Numbered from the stretch's first letter, positions 24,081 to 33,737 are shown. The stretch is 64,000 bases of DNA from Chryseobacterium phocaeense (GCF_900169075.1 NZ_LT827014.1:372001-436000), one strand, 5' to 3'. Notes: generated by a model from the sequence alone, not told the origin. Made by a program: numbers and translations.

Positions 24081-24830
24081 TTATTTCCTGTAAATCGTTC
24101 GCGGTTCGCTCTGTGCACTCGGATAAATGGTCATATCTGAAACCATCACATGTTTTGGAGCATTGATGCAATAGGCGATGGCATCTGCGATATCTTCGGC
24201 CCTTAAAGCTTCATATCCGGCATATACCGTAGCGGCTCTTTCACTGTCTCCTTTGAATCTTACAAGTGAGAAATCAGTTTCCACCGCACCAGGCTGGATA
24301 TTGGTCACTTTGATTCCAAATTCTGTAAGTTCCAGGCGCATTCCGTCTGAAATAACATCAACTGCTTTTTTAGTCGCACAATATACCGTTCCGTTCGCAT
24401 AGGTCTGCCTTGCAGCCACCGAACTAATATTTACAATATGTCCGCCTTGCCGGTCTTTCATGATAGGAATAATCATCTTGGAAACATAAAGCAGTCCCTT
24501 CACATTTCCGTCAATCATAGAATCCCAATCATCTGTCTTTCCGGAAGAAAGGGGATCCAACCCGTGAGCATTTCCGGCATTATTGATTAAAACATCAATG
24601 TCCTTCCATCCGTCCGGAAGGGAATTGATCGCGTTTTCCACCTCTTCTAAATTTCTCACATCAAATATTAAACTAAATATTTCGGTATATTGAGATAATT
24701 CAGATTTAAGGGCTTCCAGAACTTCATTCCTTCTCCCACAGATGATCACTCTGTTTCCCTGCCTGGCCAGAAGCTCTGCCGTAGATTTTCCTATTCCGGA
24801 GGTGGCTCCGGTGATGAGTATTGTTTTCAT
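24081..24830 (-). CDS. short-chain dehydrogenase/reductase (YdfG-like)
   Basis: A 249-residue NAD(P)-dependent SDR. ITGATSGIGKST is the cofactor loop, NNAGNAHG and ISSVAARQTYANGTVYCATK the catalytic Ser-Tyr-Lys region (Y-x-x-x-K). Similar proteins of the YdfG type oxidise 3-hydroxy acids such as L-allo-threonine or serine derivatives with NADP+. The substrate is inferred from similarity only. Confidence 0.9.
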   Translation of the reverse strand: MKTILITGATSGIGKSTAELLARQGNRVIICGRRNEVLEALKSELSQYTEIFSLIFDVRNLEEVENAINSLPDGWKDIDVLINNAGNAHGLDPLSSGKTDDWDSMIDGNVKGLLYVSKMIIPIMKDRQGGHIVNISSVAARQTYANGTVYCATKKAVDVISDGMRLELTEFGIKVTNIQPGAVETDFSLVRFKGDSERAATVYAGYEALRAEDIADAIAYCINAPKHVMVSDMTIYPSAQSEPRTIYRK

Positions 24831-24845
24831 AATTTCTTTAATTTC

Positions 24846-24953
24846 AATGTAGCAATGTAGCAGTGTAGCAATGTAGCAATGAACAGAAGATTGACATTAC
24901 TATTGTTACACTGGTACATTATTAAATTGGTACATTATCTAGATCGGTACATT
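24846..24953. repeat. short tandem repeats between SDR and yraN
   Basis: Four 8-bp units (AATGTAGC, AATGTAGC, AGTGTAGC, AATGTAGC) at 24846-24877 are followed by three GGTACATT motifs at 24913, 24929 and 24946 (spacing 16-17 bp). There is no gene here; the role is unknown. Confidence 0.7.
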
Positions 24954-24955
24954 TT

Positions 24956-25327
24956 CTAATTCGCGTCTAAGGCTTCAAAAGCATTGATAATATGTTCAAT
25001 AATCAGATTCTTTTTTTCATCGGGAAGAACCGAAATAATATCAAATCTTACTTCCTGATTTTTATTAAATTCCTCCATAAAATAATTCGCTGCGGAAACA
25101 ATAGATTTAATCTTTGCTTTGGTTACCGCTTCCTGTGGCAGCATAAAAGCATCGGTAGACCGGGCTTTTACCTCTACAATAATAATCAAGCTCTCCTTCT
25201 CTGCAATAATATCGATCTCAGATTTTTGAAATCGGAAATTCCTGACTAAGATTGTATAGCCGTTTTTCAGTAAGAATTCTGCTGCGAGATCTTCTGCTAT
25301 TTTCCCGAAATCGCTATGAGTCGCCAT
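24956..25327 (-). CDS. yraN: YraN family (UPF0102) nuclease-like protein
   Basis: A 123-residue UPF0102 protein with a restriction-endonuclease-like core: GKIAEDLAAEFLLKNGYTIL, then EIDIIAE and VEVKARS, which are the D/E and K positions expected for a PD-(D/E)xK fold. The biological role is not established. It is the first gene of a short minus-strand group. Confidence 0.9.
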   Translation of the reverse strand: MATHSDFGKIAEDLAAEFLLKNGYTILVRNFRFQKSEIDIIAEKESLIIIVEVKARSTDAFMLPQEAVTKAKIKSIVSAANYFMEEFNKNQEVRFDIISVLPDEKKNLIIEHIINAFEALDAN

Positions 25328-25369
25328 GTTTTTGAGGTTTGAGAGTGGGAGAGCGTTGTGATATTACTT

Positions 25370-26299
25370 TTAAAATTCGATCTTAACCTTATCCTTAACC
25401 TGTACTTTCACTGTTCCGCCGATGATCAAAGGTCTGTTGTCCTTAATATGGCCATTCGGGAATCCGAAAACAGTGGGAAACCGGTATTTGGAAACACGGT
25501 CTGAAATAAGCTTATAAGCAAATTCATCGAAGCTTTCTTCGAAACTTTTATTGTCTTTTTCATCACCCATATTGGTCATTCCCCCGATAATCAATCCTTT
25601 TATTTTTTTGAAAACACCGGCTAATTCCAGGCTCATAATCATCCGGTCTAAGGCATAGAAATTTTCTCCTATATCTTCAATAAATAAGATTTTATCCTTG
25701 AAATCAAACGAGAACGGGGTTCCCAGAAGGGCATAGATCAGCGCTAAATTACCGCCAACCAATTCGCCTTCTATATTCCCTTTTTTATTCAATTCATGGG
25801 ATTTTAAAGCATATTTTGGAGATTTTCCTTTTAAAACATCAAAAATCAGATCATAGCTTTCATCGGTCACACCGAAACTGGATGTTTTAATAGTTTGGCC
25901 GTGAATAGATGCGAAACCTTTCTTCAGTAAATAGCTTTGAATAACGGTATTATCTGAGTAGCCGATATACCATTTCGGATTTTGTGTAAAGTTTTTCAGT
26001 TTTAAATGCTGAACAAGATGCTGACAACCGTAGCCTCCTCTTGAAGCCCAGACTGCTGAAATTTCGTTATCATTCAGAGCCCAGTTGATATCCTGCAATC
26101 TCTCTTCTTCTGTTCCGGCGTAATTATATCCGTTTGCGTATCTGGTATAGAGGTGTTCACCTAGTACAGGCTCAAAACCTCTGTTTCTAATCATTTCTAT
26201 TCCCTTTTCCAATTGAGGAGCATCTACAGCTCCGGCAGGGGAAATAACGGCTATTTTGGCTCCTTTTTTAAGGGCTTTCGGAAAGATTATTTTTTTCAT
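25370..26299 (-). CDS. S66 family LD-carboxypeptidase (LdcA-like)
   Basis: A 309-residue S66 serine peptidase, probably cytoplasmic, that cleaves the L-Lys/mDAP-D-Ala bond of muramoyl tetrapeptides during murein recycling. GAKIAVISPAGAVD opens the protein; WASRGGYG and the nucleophile motif GYSDNT follow. The C-terminal Glu/His region with PTVFGFPNGHIKDNRPLIIG is present. It overlaps the LysE-type gene upstream by 4 bp (ATGA). The precise substrate is inferred. Confidence 0.85.
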   Translation of the reverse strand: MKKIIFPKALKKGAKIAVISPAGAVDAPQLEKGIEMIRNRGFEPVLGEHLYTRYANGYNYAGTEEERLQDINWALNDNEISAVWASRGGYGCQHLVQHLKLKNFTQNPKWYIGYSDNTVIQSYLLKKGFASIHGQTIKTSSFGVTDESYDLIFDVLKGKSPKYALKSHELNKKGNIEGELVGGNLALIYALLGTPFSFDFKDKILFIEDIGENFYALDRMIMSLELAGVFKKIKGLIIGGMTNMGDEKDNKSFEESFDEFAYKLISDRVSKYRFPTVFGFPNGHIKDNRPLIIGGTVKVQVKDKVKIEF

Positions 26300-26982
26300 T
26301 CTGTTTTCTGATACTTGATTTCTTTTTTCTCAGCTTCTTCCAGACGCCTGTCGAACTGGTTAAATTTCTTATAGCTCTGCAGGAAAATAAAGAAACTGAA
26401 AACAATAAGAATCCCGCCTACGACCCTTCTGATCTGGTTGGCGAGTTTCTGGGTAAGTTTATCGTGAAATTGTTTTGCAAGGAAAATTTTGGCAAGATCA
26501 ATACACAGATACGTAGCGATTACAATACCTATGTAGAGGAGAAAACTGCTGGTATCAGGATACTGGTTCCGTACAGAGATTACCGTTACGAGCCAGAAAA
26601 GAATCACGCCTACATTGAGAAGATTGAAGAAAAAACCATTAAAAAACGTTTTGATATAGTTTTGGCCAATGATTCTTTCTTCACCAGGCATATGCATTTT
26701 GGTCCTGGTAACCATCATGACGATCCCGTACACAAAAATAAGAATAGAGGTGATCCTGTAAAAGCCGGGATGTTTATCTATTAACGTTACAATATCTGCA
26801 CTTGCATAATAAGCTGCAACAATGCATAATAAATCTGCTGTAATCACTCCGAGGTCCAGTGCCAGAGCATGTCTCGGGCCGCGTGAGAAGCTGGTTTCAA
26901 TTAAAAGGAAAAAAATAGGTCCTATAAAAACCAGGCTCAGCATAAACCCTAAAACAATGGCAGAAAGTACAAGTTCAAACAT
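26296..26982 (-). CDS. LysE/RhtB-type transporter
   Basis: A 228-residue integral membrane protein with about six hydrophobic segments (starting at residues 5, 42, 74, 112, 145 and 187). The N-terminal SLVFIGPIFFLLIETSFSRGPRHALALDLG contains the pattern P-x-x-x-x-x-E/G of LysE exporters. Export of an amino acid or similar solute is likely; the substrate is unknown. It overlaps the S66 peptidase gene, which suggests joint expression. Confidence 0.8.
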   Translation of the reverse strand: MFELVLSAIVLGFMLSLVFIGPIFFLLIETSFSRGPRHALALDLGVITADLLCIVAAYYASADIVTLIDKHPGFYRITSILIFVYGIVMMVTRTKMHMPGEERIIGQNYIKTFFNGFFFNLLNVGVILFWLVTVISVRNQYPDTSSFLLYIGIVIATYLCIDLAKIFLAKQFHDKLTQKLANQIRRVVGGILIVFSFFIFLQSYKKFNQFDRRLEEAEKKEIKYQKTE

Positions 26983-27041
26983 TCAATAGTATTTTAGATG
27001 AAAATCATCCCATTTATACAAAGTTAGACTTTATGATTCAA

Positions 27042-29198
27042 TTAATCAACAATCTTAAAGTCCAACTGTTTCTGAATAAGGTTTGCTTTTACTACTTTAA
27101 TACGGACCTGATCTCCCAGCTGATATTTTTTACCGGTTCTGTTCCCGTACACTGCATGGGTTTTGCCATCATAGGAATAGGAATCATCTACCAGGTCTCT
27201 TAATTTAATCAGGCCTTCAGCTCCGTTTTCCGGTATTTCCACCCAGAAACCGAATTCTGCCACTCCTGAAATCACGCCACTGAATGTTTCTCCCAGGTGT
27301 TTTTCCATGAATTTCACCTGCATAAACTTAATGGAATCCCTTTCTGCATCGGCTGCCAGCCTTTCCATAGAACTGCAGTGTTTTGCTTTTTCTTCAAGCT
27401 CTGCTTTGCTCGGAGATTTTCCTCCATCCAGATAATGCTGCAGCAAACGGTGGGCAAGAAGATCGGGATAACGCCTGATAGGAGAGGTGAAATGGCTGTA
27501 ATACTCAAAACCTAAACCGTAGTGACCGATCGGTTCCGTAGAATATACCGCTTTGCTCATACTCCGCATGGCCAGGGTTTCAATCATATTTTCTTCTCCT
27601 TTACCTTTCACGTCATGAAGAAGGTTATTTAATGATTCTGCTACTTTTTTGGTATTATCAAGATTCATTTTATATCCGAATGTGGATACAAAATCTCTCA
27701 AAGCTTCCAGTTTTGCCGGATCCGGATCATCGTGTACCCTGTAGATAAAGGTATTATTGGTAATACCTCCTTTGTGGGTGAGTGATACGAATTCGGACAC
27801 TTTTTTATTGGCTAAAAGCATGAATTCTTCAATCAGGTGATTGGAATCTTTGCTTATTTTAAAATAAACCCCTACAGGCTCGTTATTTTCATCCAGATTG
27901 AATCTTACTTCACTTCTGTCAAAAGTAATTGCTCCGTTTTTAATACGCTGATCACGCATAATTTTAGCCAGCTTATCCAGTATGTTGATTTCTTCAGCAA
28001 GATCTCCCTGTCCCGTTTCTATACGTTCCTGGGCTTCTTCATAGGTAAATCTTCTGTCTGAATGAATCACCGTTCTTCCGAACCACTGCTTCTGGATCTC
28101 CGCTTTATCATTCAGCTGGAAAACTGCTGAGAAGGTATATTTATCCTCATTCGGGCGAAGGGAACATACATCATTACTCAAAACTTCCGGAAGCATAGGA
28201 ACCACGCGGTCTACAAGGTAAACGGAGGTTGCTCTTTTGTAGGCTTCGTCATCAAGGATCGTTCCCGGCACTACATAATGGGAAACGTCAGCAATGTGAA
28301 CCCCGATTTCCCAGAATCCGTTTTCCAGTTTTCTGATGGAAAGGGCGTCATCAAAATCTTTAGCGTCCTTCGGGTCAATAGTGAAGGTACAGATATCCCG
28401 CATATCCCATCTTTTGGCTGCTTCTTCATCTGTAATTCTTCTGTCAATTTTATCTGCATCCAGCTCAACTTCCTGAGGAAATTCATAAGGAAGGCCATAT
28501 TCTGCAAGAATTGAGTGGATCTCAGTTTCATGTTCACCGGGAGCACCCAGTACCTGGATAATTTCTCCTTCAGGATTTTTATCACCCGGTTTCCATTCTG
28601 TCATTTTAACGATTACTTTATCACCGTTTTCAGCACCTCCGAATTTTGTTTTCGGAATGAAAATATCTGTATTAATCGTTTTTTTATCACAAACTACGAA
28701 CCCAAAATCTTTGTGGGTAACGAGCTGGAACGTCCCGACAAACTCAGTTCTGGTTCTTTCCAATACTTCCAGTACGGAGCCTTCCAGTTTTTTTCCTTTG
28801 AAATGGTAGGTAATGATCAGAACCTTATCGCCCTGTAATGCATCTTTTACATTTTTGGAGTGGATAAAGATATCATCTTCTACACCTTCCACATTGACGT
28901 AAGCATTACCGGACTGGTTGAAATCAATGATCCCGGTTAAAGTTCCCGCAATTTTCAGGTTAATGATATACTTTCCTTTTTCCACTTCCTTAATCTTTTC
29001 AGAACCCTGAAGCCTGTGAAGAGCCTGGATCACCTGTTCTCTCTGGCGTGGGTTTTTATAATCTATTCCGTCTGCAATCTGCTTATAATTGTAGATTTTA
29101 GACGAATTGGCGTTCATGAAACGCAGGATCTGTCTTCCGATCTCTATCAATTTCTGATCGTTTTTATGACTTATATATTTGCTTTTTTTTCTTGGCAT
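27042..29198 (-). CDS. rnr: ribonuclease R
   Basis: A 718-residue 3'-5' exoribonuclease. Cold-shock-like domains occupy about residues 60-230, then the RNB catalytic domain with FTIDPKDAKDFDDALSI (several metal-binding aspartates) and HIADVSHYV. The C-terminal S1 domain starts near residue 630 (GETFSGVISGVAEFGFWVEI). It degrades structured RNA and takes part in rRNA and tmRNA quality control. The C-terminal basic tail seen in gamma-proteobacterial RNase R is absent, as is usual in this phylum. Confidence 0.96.
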   Translation of the reverse strand: MPRKKSKYISHKNDQKLIEIGRQILRFMNANSSKIYNYKQIADGIDYKNPRQREQVIQALHRLQGSEKIKEVEKGKYIINLKIAGTLTGIIDFNQSGNAYVNVEGVEDDIFIHSKNVKDALQGDKVLIITYHFKGKKLEGSVLEVLERTRTEFVGTFQLVTHKDFGFVVCDKKTINTDIFIPKTKFGGAENGDKVIVKMTEWKPGDKNPEGEIIQVLGAPGEHETEIHSILAEYGLPYEFPQEVELDADKIDRRITDEEAAKRWDMRDICTFTIDPKDAKDFDDALSIRKLENGFWEIGVHIADVSHYVVPGTILDDEAYKRATSVYLVDRVVPMLPEVLSNDVCSLRPNEDKYTFSAVFQLNDKAEIQKQWFGRTVIHSDRRFTYEEAQERIETGQGDLAEEINILDKLAKIMRDQRIKNGAITFDRSEVRFNLDENNEPVGVYFKISKDSNHLIEEFMLLANKKVSEFVSLTHKGGITNNTFIYRVHDDPDPAKLEALRDFVSTFGYKMNLDNTKKVAESLNNLLHDVKGKGEENMIETLAMRSMSKAVYSTEPIGHYGLGFEYYSHFTSPIRRYPDLLAHRLLQHYLDGGKSPSKAELEEKAKHCSSMERLAADAERDSIKFMQVKFMEKHLGETFSGVISGVAEFGFWVEIPENGAEGLIKLRDLVDDSYSYDGKTHAVYGNRTGKKYQLGDQVRIKVVKANLIQKQLDFKIVD

Positions 29199-29210
29199 TT
29201 TTAATATTAT

Positions 29211-29330
29211 TTAATTATTAGTATGGTAATAATCCTGTTTTGAAATTTCTTTGACTTTAAAATCTTTGAATTCAAAATAGTAGATAAAATCTCCTAAAAG
29301 TACATCTGATTTATTATCTTTTTCTTCCAT
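29211..29330 (-). CDS. possible small gene or out-of-frame tail between the calcium-repeat gene and rnr
   Basis: A 39-codon minus-strand frame beginning MEEKDNKSDVLLGDF lies between the preceding gene and rnr. The same frame continues upstream without a stop to about 29411, overlapping the 3' end of the calcium-binding repeat gene. It could be a small gene, or the true tail of that gene reached by a frameshift. The composition (DFIYYFEFKDFKV) looks protein-like, but there is no independent evidence. Confidence 0.25.
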   Translation of the reverse strand: MEEKDNKSDVLLGDFIYYFEFKDFKVKEISKQDYYHTNN

Positions 29331-29368
29331 GTTAAGAGATAACTTAATAAAATCACTTTCAGAAATTA

Positions 29369-29881
29369 TTACTTCTTTAGTTTTTGCAAAGTTTCCTTTG
29401 AATTGGAATGTCTAATAGCAGGCGGGCAGCCATTCATTTCAATCTTTCCTGCAACGGTAGGACATACATCATCTTTGTCCCATACACCGTCTCCATCCGT
29501 ATCCGCCCACGGACAGCCATTGTTTTCAGATGGTCCGTTGACTGCCGGACAGGCATCATCATTATCAGGGATCTCGTCACCATCAGCATCCGGCCACGGA
29601 CAGCCTTTATTTTCTATAGGTCCTGCCACTTCAAAACACTGGTCATTCTTATCTGGAATTCCATCTCCGTCTGTATCCAGATACCCTTTCTGTTCCATCC
29701 ATCCCTTAACATCCGGACATTCATCCAGATAAAATAAGACACGATCTTTATCTTTATCGGACAAACAAGTTCTCCGGCTGTTTTCCTTTCTGCATCTTTC
29801 AAAAGCATCTTTATCCGTTATTTCATGAGCATGGAAACAGGGTATGGCAAAAAGTAATACAACAGATACTTTGATATTCAT
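29369..29881 (-). CDS. thrombospondin type 3 repeat protein
   Basis: A 170-residue exported protein: signal peptide [18 protein letters not shown], then three to four calcium-binding repeats ([42 protein letters not shown]) each followed by P-x-x-x-G-x-x-E-x-x-GCP. Such repeats usually precede an OmpA-like domain in outer-membrane proteins, but here the protein ends after 20 residues past the last repeat without that domain. It may therefore be truncated (see the overlapping frame at 29211-29411). Confidence 0.8.
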   Translation of the reverse strand: MNIKVSVVLLFAIPCFHAHEITDKDAFERCRKENSRRTCLSDKDKDRVLFYLDECPDVKGWMEQKGYLDTDGDGIPDKNDQCFEVAGPIENKGCPWPDADGDEIPDNDDACPAVNGPSENNGCPWADTDGDGVWDKDDVCPTVAGKIEMNGCPPAIRHSNSKETLQKLKK

Positions 29882-30094
29882 TCAGTCTGACGTTTTCTTT
29901 ATTATCAACATCATCAATTTTCCTTCCAATTTTTTAACAATGGAAATCTTAGTTGCATAAAATTACTACAAATATGGAGAAGAGGAGAGAAAAACCTTTG
30001 ATTAAATATTTTTTAATATTTCAGGCCTTGTATGGAAATAATAGACGGGTAATTTTCTATCACCAGCTGCAAATATACAACATAAAAAATAAAT

Positions 30095-30122
30095 AAGGCC
30101 TGTAGTTTGATTTACAGGCCTT
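30095..30122 (-). terminator. intrinsic terminator after rpiB
   Basis: AAGGCCTGTA, loop, TACAGGCCTT, directly past the rpiB stop codon. Confidence 0.75.
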
Positions 30123-30129
30123 TATATTT

Positions 30130-30564
30130 TTAGCAGAAAGCAATTTTATCTACTCGGTTCTGGTGTCTTCCACCTTCAAAATCAGTGGACAGAAACTTTT
30201 CTGCAATTTCAATGGCTACTTCCTTCGATATAAATCTCGCCGGCATAGAGATCATATTGGCATCATTATGCTGTCTCGCAAGCACGGCAATCTCCGGCAT
30301 CCAGCAAAGCGCACATCTGATCTTTTGGTGCTTGTTCGCTGTGATCTGAACTCCGTTTCCGCTTCCGCAGATCAAAATTCCCAGTTCATTTTCTCCGTTT
30401 TCTACTGAAGTGGCTGCAGGATGAACAAAGTCTGGATAATCCACACTGTCTGTGGAAAACGTGCCAAAATCCTGAACTTCAAAACGTTCTGAAAGATAGT
30501 TTTTAACAATCTCTTTATACTCATAGCCTGCATGGTCTGCAGCGATAGCTATTTTTCTTTTCAT
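30130..30564 (-). CDS. rpiB: ribose-5-phosphate isomerase B
   Basis: A 144-residue RpiB/LacAB-type isomerase interconverting ribose 5-phosphate and ribulose 5-phosphate. IAIAADHAGYEYKE, VDYPDFVHPAA and ILICGSGNGVQITANKH are the family motifs, though the active-site Cys of GxCGTG-type relatives reads SGNG here with C near residue 69. It lies divergently from pgk across the putative origin region. Confidence 0.93.
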   Translation of the reverse strand: MKRKIAIAADHAGYEYKEIVKNYLSERFEVQDFGTFSTDSVDYPDFVHPAATSVENGENELGILICGSGNGVQITANKHQKIRCALCWMPEIAVLARQHNDANMISMPARFISKEVAIEIAEKFLSTDFEGGRHQNRVDKIAFC

Positions 30565-31119
30565 AATACTTCTATTAAGTCTTTTTAGATTTTATTTCAT
30601 GACAAAGGTAAGAATAATAACAAAGCCTGTGAATTCTCCGGGAGTAAATTGTGAAAAGCAATGTGAATAAGTGTGGAAAAGTTTTTTCAACTTTCTATTT
30701 TTAAAGATGAATTTATTTTGTAATGGGAAATCTGTTTAAAAATTTTAATCACAATTTTCAAAATCTTTTCTCCACTTAATCCGAAGTTTTTCCGGAATAA
30801 AATAATTAACACCGGATCTGTGGGCAAATTATCAACATCTGTTGGTAAGTCTGTGAAAATTCAGATTTTCAATATTTTATAATGTGAATTAAATATGAAT
30901 TGAATTGAAATTAATTGTTACCAATTATTCTGGTAAAACTTATCCCCGAAACTAACAATACTCAACAACAACTACATTATTCTTTTTTTTTAAGAGAGAA
31001 AAAATGTTGATTAGTGGGTGAATGGGGATGGGGAAAGTTTTCCAAAAACTTTTGTTTCATTGGTTCCGCTCAAAATGTTTAAAAGCTTACATTTGTGAAA
31101 AGAAAATTCAACGATACTT
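30565..31119. other. AT-rich intergenic region with DnaA-box-like cluster (candidate oriC)
   Basis: This 555-bp gap has no gene. It holds TGTGAAAAG at 30650-30658, TGTGAATAA at 30662-30670 (exact TTATTCACA on the minus strand), TGTGGAAAA at 30672-30680 (TTTTCCACA), TTATCAACA at 30829-30837, TGTGAAAAT at 30852-30860, TGTGAATTA at 30883-30891 and TGTGAAAAG at 31094-31102. These match or nearly match the DnaA box TT(A/T)TNCACA. The surrounding DNA is AT-rich, and two parS sites lie 2.6 and 4.5 kb away. It is consistent with a replication origin but unproven. Confidence 0.5.
31088..31095 (+). promoter_or_regulatory. -7 promoter box of pgk
   Basis: TACATTTG, 24 bases ahead of the pgk ATG at 31120, fits TAnnTTTG; no good -33 box at the usual distance was found. 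Confidence 0.45.
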
Positions 31120-32310
31120 ATGAAAACAATCAATGATTTCAATTTTAAAGACAAGAAGGCTCTGGTAAGAGTGGATTTTAATGTTCCGCAGGATGATCAG
31201 CTGAAGGTGACAGATAATACGAGAATCACCGCTGTGAAACCAACGGTTGAAAAAATTCTTGCAGACGGAGGTTCTGTGATCTTAATGACGCATCTGGGTA
31301 GACCGAAAGGAGAGGTGAAAGATGAATTCTCTCTTAAACATATCGCAGATGAAGTTTCCGGCGTTCTTGGGCATGAAGTGAAGTTTGTGGACGAGTGTAT
31401 TGGAGAAAAGGCAGAAAAGGCTGCTTCTGAGCTTCAGCCGGGTGAAATCCTATTGCTGGAGAATCTTCGTTTTCATAATGAGGAGGAGAAGGGTGATGAA
31501 GGATTCGCTGAACAGCTTGCCAAACTTGGTGATGCTTACGTGAACGATGCTTTCGGAACTGCGCACAGAGCTCACGCTTCTACAGCTGTTATTGCTAAGT
31601 TTTTTAAATCAACTAAATTTTTCGGTTTATTGATGGCTAAGGAACTTCAGGCAATTGATAAAGTGTTGAGGAAAGGGGAGAAGCCTGTAACTGCGATACT
31701 TGGAGGTTCAAAAGTTTCAACTAAAATTACCATTATAGAAAATATACTTCCTGCTATAGATAATCTGATCATCGGAGGTGGTATGGCATTTACTTTTATC
31801 AAAGCTTTGGGCGGAAAAATCGGAAATTCACTTGTAGAAGAAGATAAACTTCCTTTAGCGCTTGAAATTTTAGGGAAAGCTAAAGAGCATAAGGTAAAAG
31901 TATATCTTCCTTCAGATGCTATTATTGCTGAAGCTTTCAATAACGAAGCGGAGAGAAAGGAAGCGGATATCTATGCAATTCCTGAAGGATGGATGGGGCT
32001 TGATGCCGGGCAAAAATCAAGAGACCAGTTTAACGATGTTCTTTTAAATTCAAGAACGATTCTTTGGAACGGACCGATTGGAGTTTTCGAAATGTCCAAC
32101 TTTGCAGGAGGGACAATTGCTCTCGGAGACAGTATTGCTGAAGCAACTAAGCTAGGTGCTTTTTCTCTTGTTGGTGGCGGAGACAGCGTTGCTTTCGTGA
32201 AGCAGTTTGGATATGATGATAAAGTAAGTTATGTTTCTACCGGTGGTGGAGCGATGCTTGAAAGTCTGGAAGGTTTGGAACTTCCGGGTGTTGCTGCTAT
32301 TAACAATTAG
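31120..32310 (+). CDS. pgk: phosphoglycerate kinase
   Basis: A 396-residue glycolytic enzyme transferring a phosphate from 1,3-bisphosphoglycerate to ADP. RVDFNVP (substrate loop), [24 protein letters not shown] and [11 protein letters not shown] are diagnostic, and GGGDSVAF closes the nucleotide site near the C-terminus. Length is standard. Confidence 0.98.
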   Translation: MKTINDFNFKDKKALVRVDFNVPQDDQLKVTDNTRITAVKPTVEKILADGGSVILMTHLGRPKGEVKDEFSLKHIADEVSGVLGHEVKFVDECIGEKAEKAASELQPGEILLLENLRFHNEEEKGDEGFAEQLAKLGDAYVNDAFGTAHRAHASTAVIAKFFKSTKFFGLLMAKELQAIDKVLRKGEKPVTAILGGSKVSTKITIIENILPAIDNLIIGGGMAFTFIKALGGKIGNSLVEEDKLPLALEILGKAKEHKVKVYLPSDAIIAEAFNNEAERKEADIYAIPEGWMGLDAGQKSRDQFNDVLLNSRTILWNGPIGVFEMSNFAGGTIALGDSIAEATKLGAFSLVGGGDSVAFVKQFGYDDKVSYVSTGGGAMLESLEGLELPGVAAINN

Positions 32311-32331
32311 GTAATATTTTATTTTATATAG

Positions 32332-32362
32332 AAGACCGTCATAATCTGGCGGTCTTTTTTAT
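32332..32362 (+). terminator. intrinsic terminator of pgk
   Basis: AAGACCG, loop, CGGTCTT followed by a run of T, about 20 bp past the pgk stop. Confidence 0.8.
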
Positions 32363-32798
32363 TTCACTAAGTTTTTTTGTTCTGAAACGGATCTCAGTAA
32401 AAATGATGAATTTCTTAAAATCAGTGAGAAATTTTGGTTGTTGTTAGAAAGTTGTGGATATCTCGTTTTATATGAAATTTATTTTGTTCATACTATTTTG
32501 CTTTAATTTTCATTCTTTTATCTGATTTCTTATTTGTGGTCAGTTTGAAATTAAAGTGTTCTGAAATATGCTGGATTTATTTTTTCTTTTTGATTTCTGA
32601 ATTTTCAATCTTTTTTTTGATGCTTAAGATTACGATATATTTTTTTTCATTCTTTTAAATAGAGTAGAAGGGGAATATTGTTAAATCATCAGCTGTATAA
32701 AAATCAAAACAAAAACCTGGATTAAATCTCCAGGTTTTTGTTTTTTTAGTGAAAATTGGTGAAAATTGACCTTCAGAAATGGTTCAAAAATCGATTTT
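32363..32798. other. non-coding T-rich stretch with terminator
   Basis: No gene is seen. The minus-strand terminator of the methyltransferase lies near its right end at 32710-32740. Confidence 0.5.
32710..32740 (-). terminator. intrinsic terminator after methyltransferase
   Basis: CAAAAACCTGG, loop ATTAAATCT, CCAGGTTTTTG, with T-rich flanks on both sides. Confidence 0.8.
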
Positions 32799-33620
32799 CT
32801 ACCTTTTCTCGATAATATATATCAAACTTGAAAATTCGTTTGAAAAAAGCGCCTTTACGTTAGAAATCGTTCCGTAGATGATAGCTTTTAGCCAAAAAAG
32901 AGGTGATTTCTTGTATTTTTCGCTCAACATGGAGATATAAAATGAGTCAAGGACCAATGGTTTGATTTTTCTCATTTTCCAGCCTTGCTTTTTGGAAATC
33001 AGATTTTCCATACCATTTTTGGAAAAATGATAGATGTGTCTTGGAACATCATAAGCTGCCCAGTATTCTTTGTAATGCTTTGCATCATAGGAAGTAGGAT
33101 TGGGAACAGCAATGATAAGAAGTCCTTTTTCTTTTAGTTTCCCGTGAAATAATTCAAGCATTTCATCCTGATTTTCTATATGTTCAAACACATGCCATAG
33201 GGTGATGGCATCTAAACTCTGGTCAGGAACGGTTTGTATGTGATCCAGGACAGTAGCTTTTGATATTTTGCTGACTGCTGCTTTTCTGGCATCTGCATCC
33301 GGCTCAAAACCAAAAGTTTCAAAATCATTTTCTATATACTTTACAAATTCTCCTGCGCCGCAACCATAATCCAAAACTTTTGATCCTTTTTTTATCCTGT
33401 CGGCAAGAATATTTTTCTTGTACTGCAGATTAAAAGACTGAAGAAATTTATAAAGCTTTTCTTTAAAACTTCCGGAGTCCTGATGGTGGGAAATATAATC
33501 TTCGCTTTCATAATATCTGGAAATATTGGATGGAATAGGGGAGGTTTTGAATACTCCCTTGGTTTCTGTTTCTTTTATTTCAAATATTTCCTGCGAAAGA
33601 AAATGATCCTTTATTCTCAT
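32799..33620 (-). CDS. class I SAM-dependent methyltransferase
   Basis: A 273-residue methyltransferase with VLDYGCGAGEFVKYI as the SAM-binding motif I and FGFEPDADA as the acidic motif II; LDAITLWHVFEHIENQDEML is the usual motif IV region of UbiE/Coq-like and sugar/lipid O-methyltransferases. The N-terminal 50 residues carry a pair of short charged segments. The substrate is unknown. It is 117 bp downstream of mnmG. Confidence 0.85.
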   Translation of the reverse strand: MRIKDHFLSQEIFEIKETETKGVFKTSPIPSNISRYYESEDYISHHQDSGSFKEKLYKFLQSFNLQYKKNILADRIKKGSKVLDYGCGAGEFVKYIENDFETFGFEPDADARKAAVSKISKATVLDHIQTVPDQSLDAITLWHVFEHIENQDEMLELFHGKLKEKGLLIIAVPNPTSYDAKHYKEYWAAYDVPRHIYHFSKNGMENLISKKQGWKMRKIKPLVLDSFYISMLSEKYKKSPLFWLKAIIYGTISNVKALFSNEFSSLIYIIEKR

Positions 33621-33713
33621 TTGTATGAATATTCTTGATATTTTAAAATTAAGATATTTATAAGTTGAATTTGGGACTCATAAATACCTTAATTTTTGCT
33701 TATAATTTACAAA

Positions 33714-33729
33714 TGTTTCACGTGAAACA
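33714..33729. promoter_or_regulatory. parS site
   Basis: TGTTTCACGTGAAACA is the perfect 16-bp centromere palindrome bound by ParB, extended to 22 bp (AAATGTTTCACGTGAAACAT plus TT at 33711-33732). It lies 9 bp past the mnmG stop. Confidence 0.85.
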
Positions 33730-33737
33730 TTTTTGAT

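Noticed and set aside
24846..24953. A CRISPR array
   Set aside because: The units are only 8 bp and contiguous, without unique spacers of 30-40 bp, and no cas genes are present.
29406..29737. Plus-strand frames across the calcium-repeat gene
   Set aside because: They are anti-sense images of the Asp/Gly repeats.
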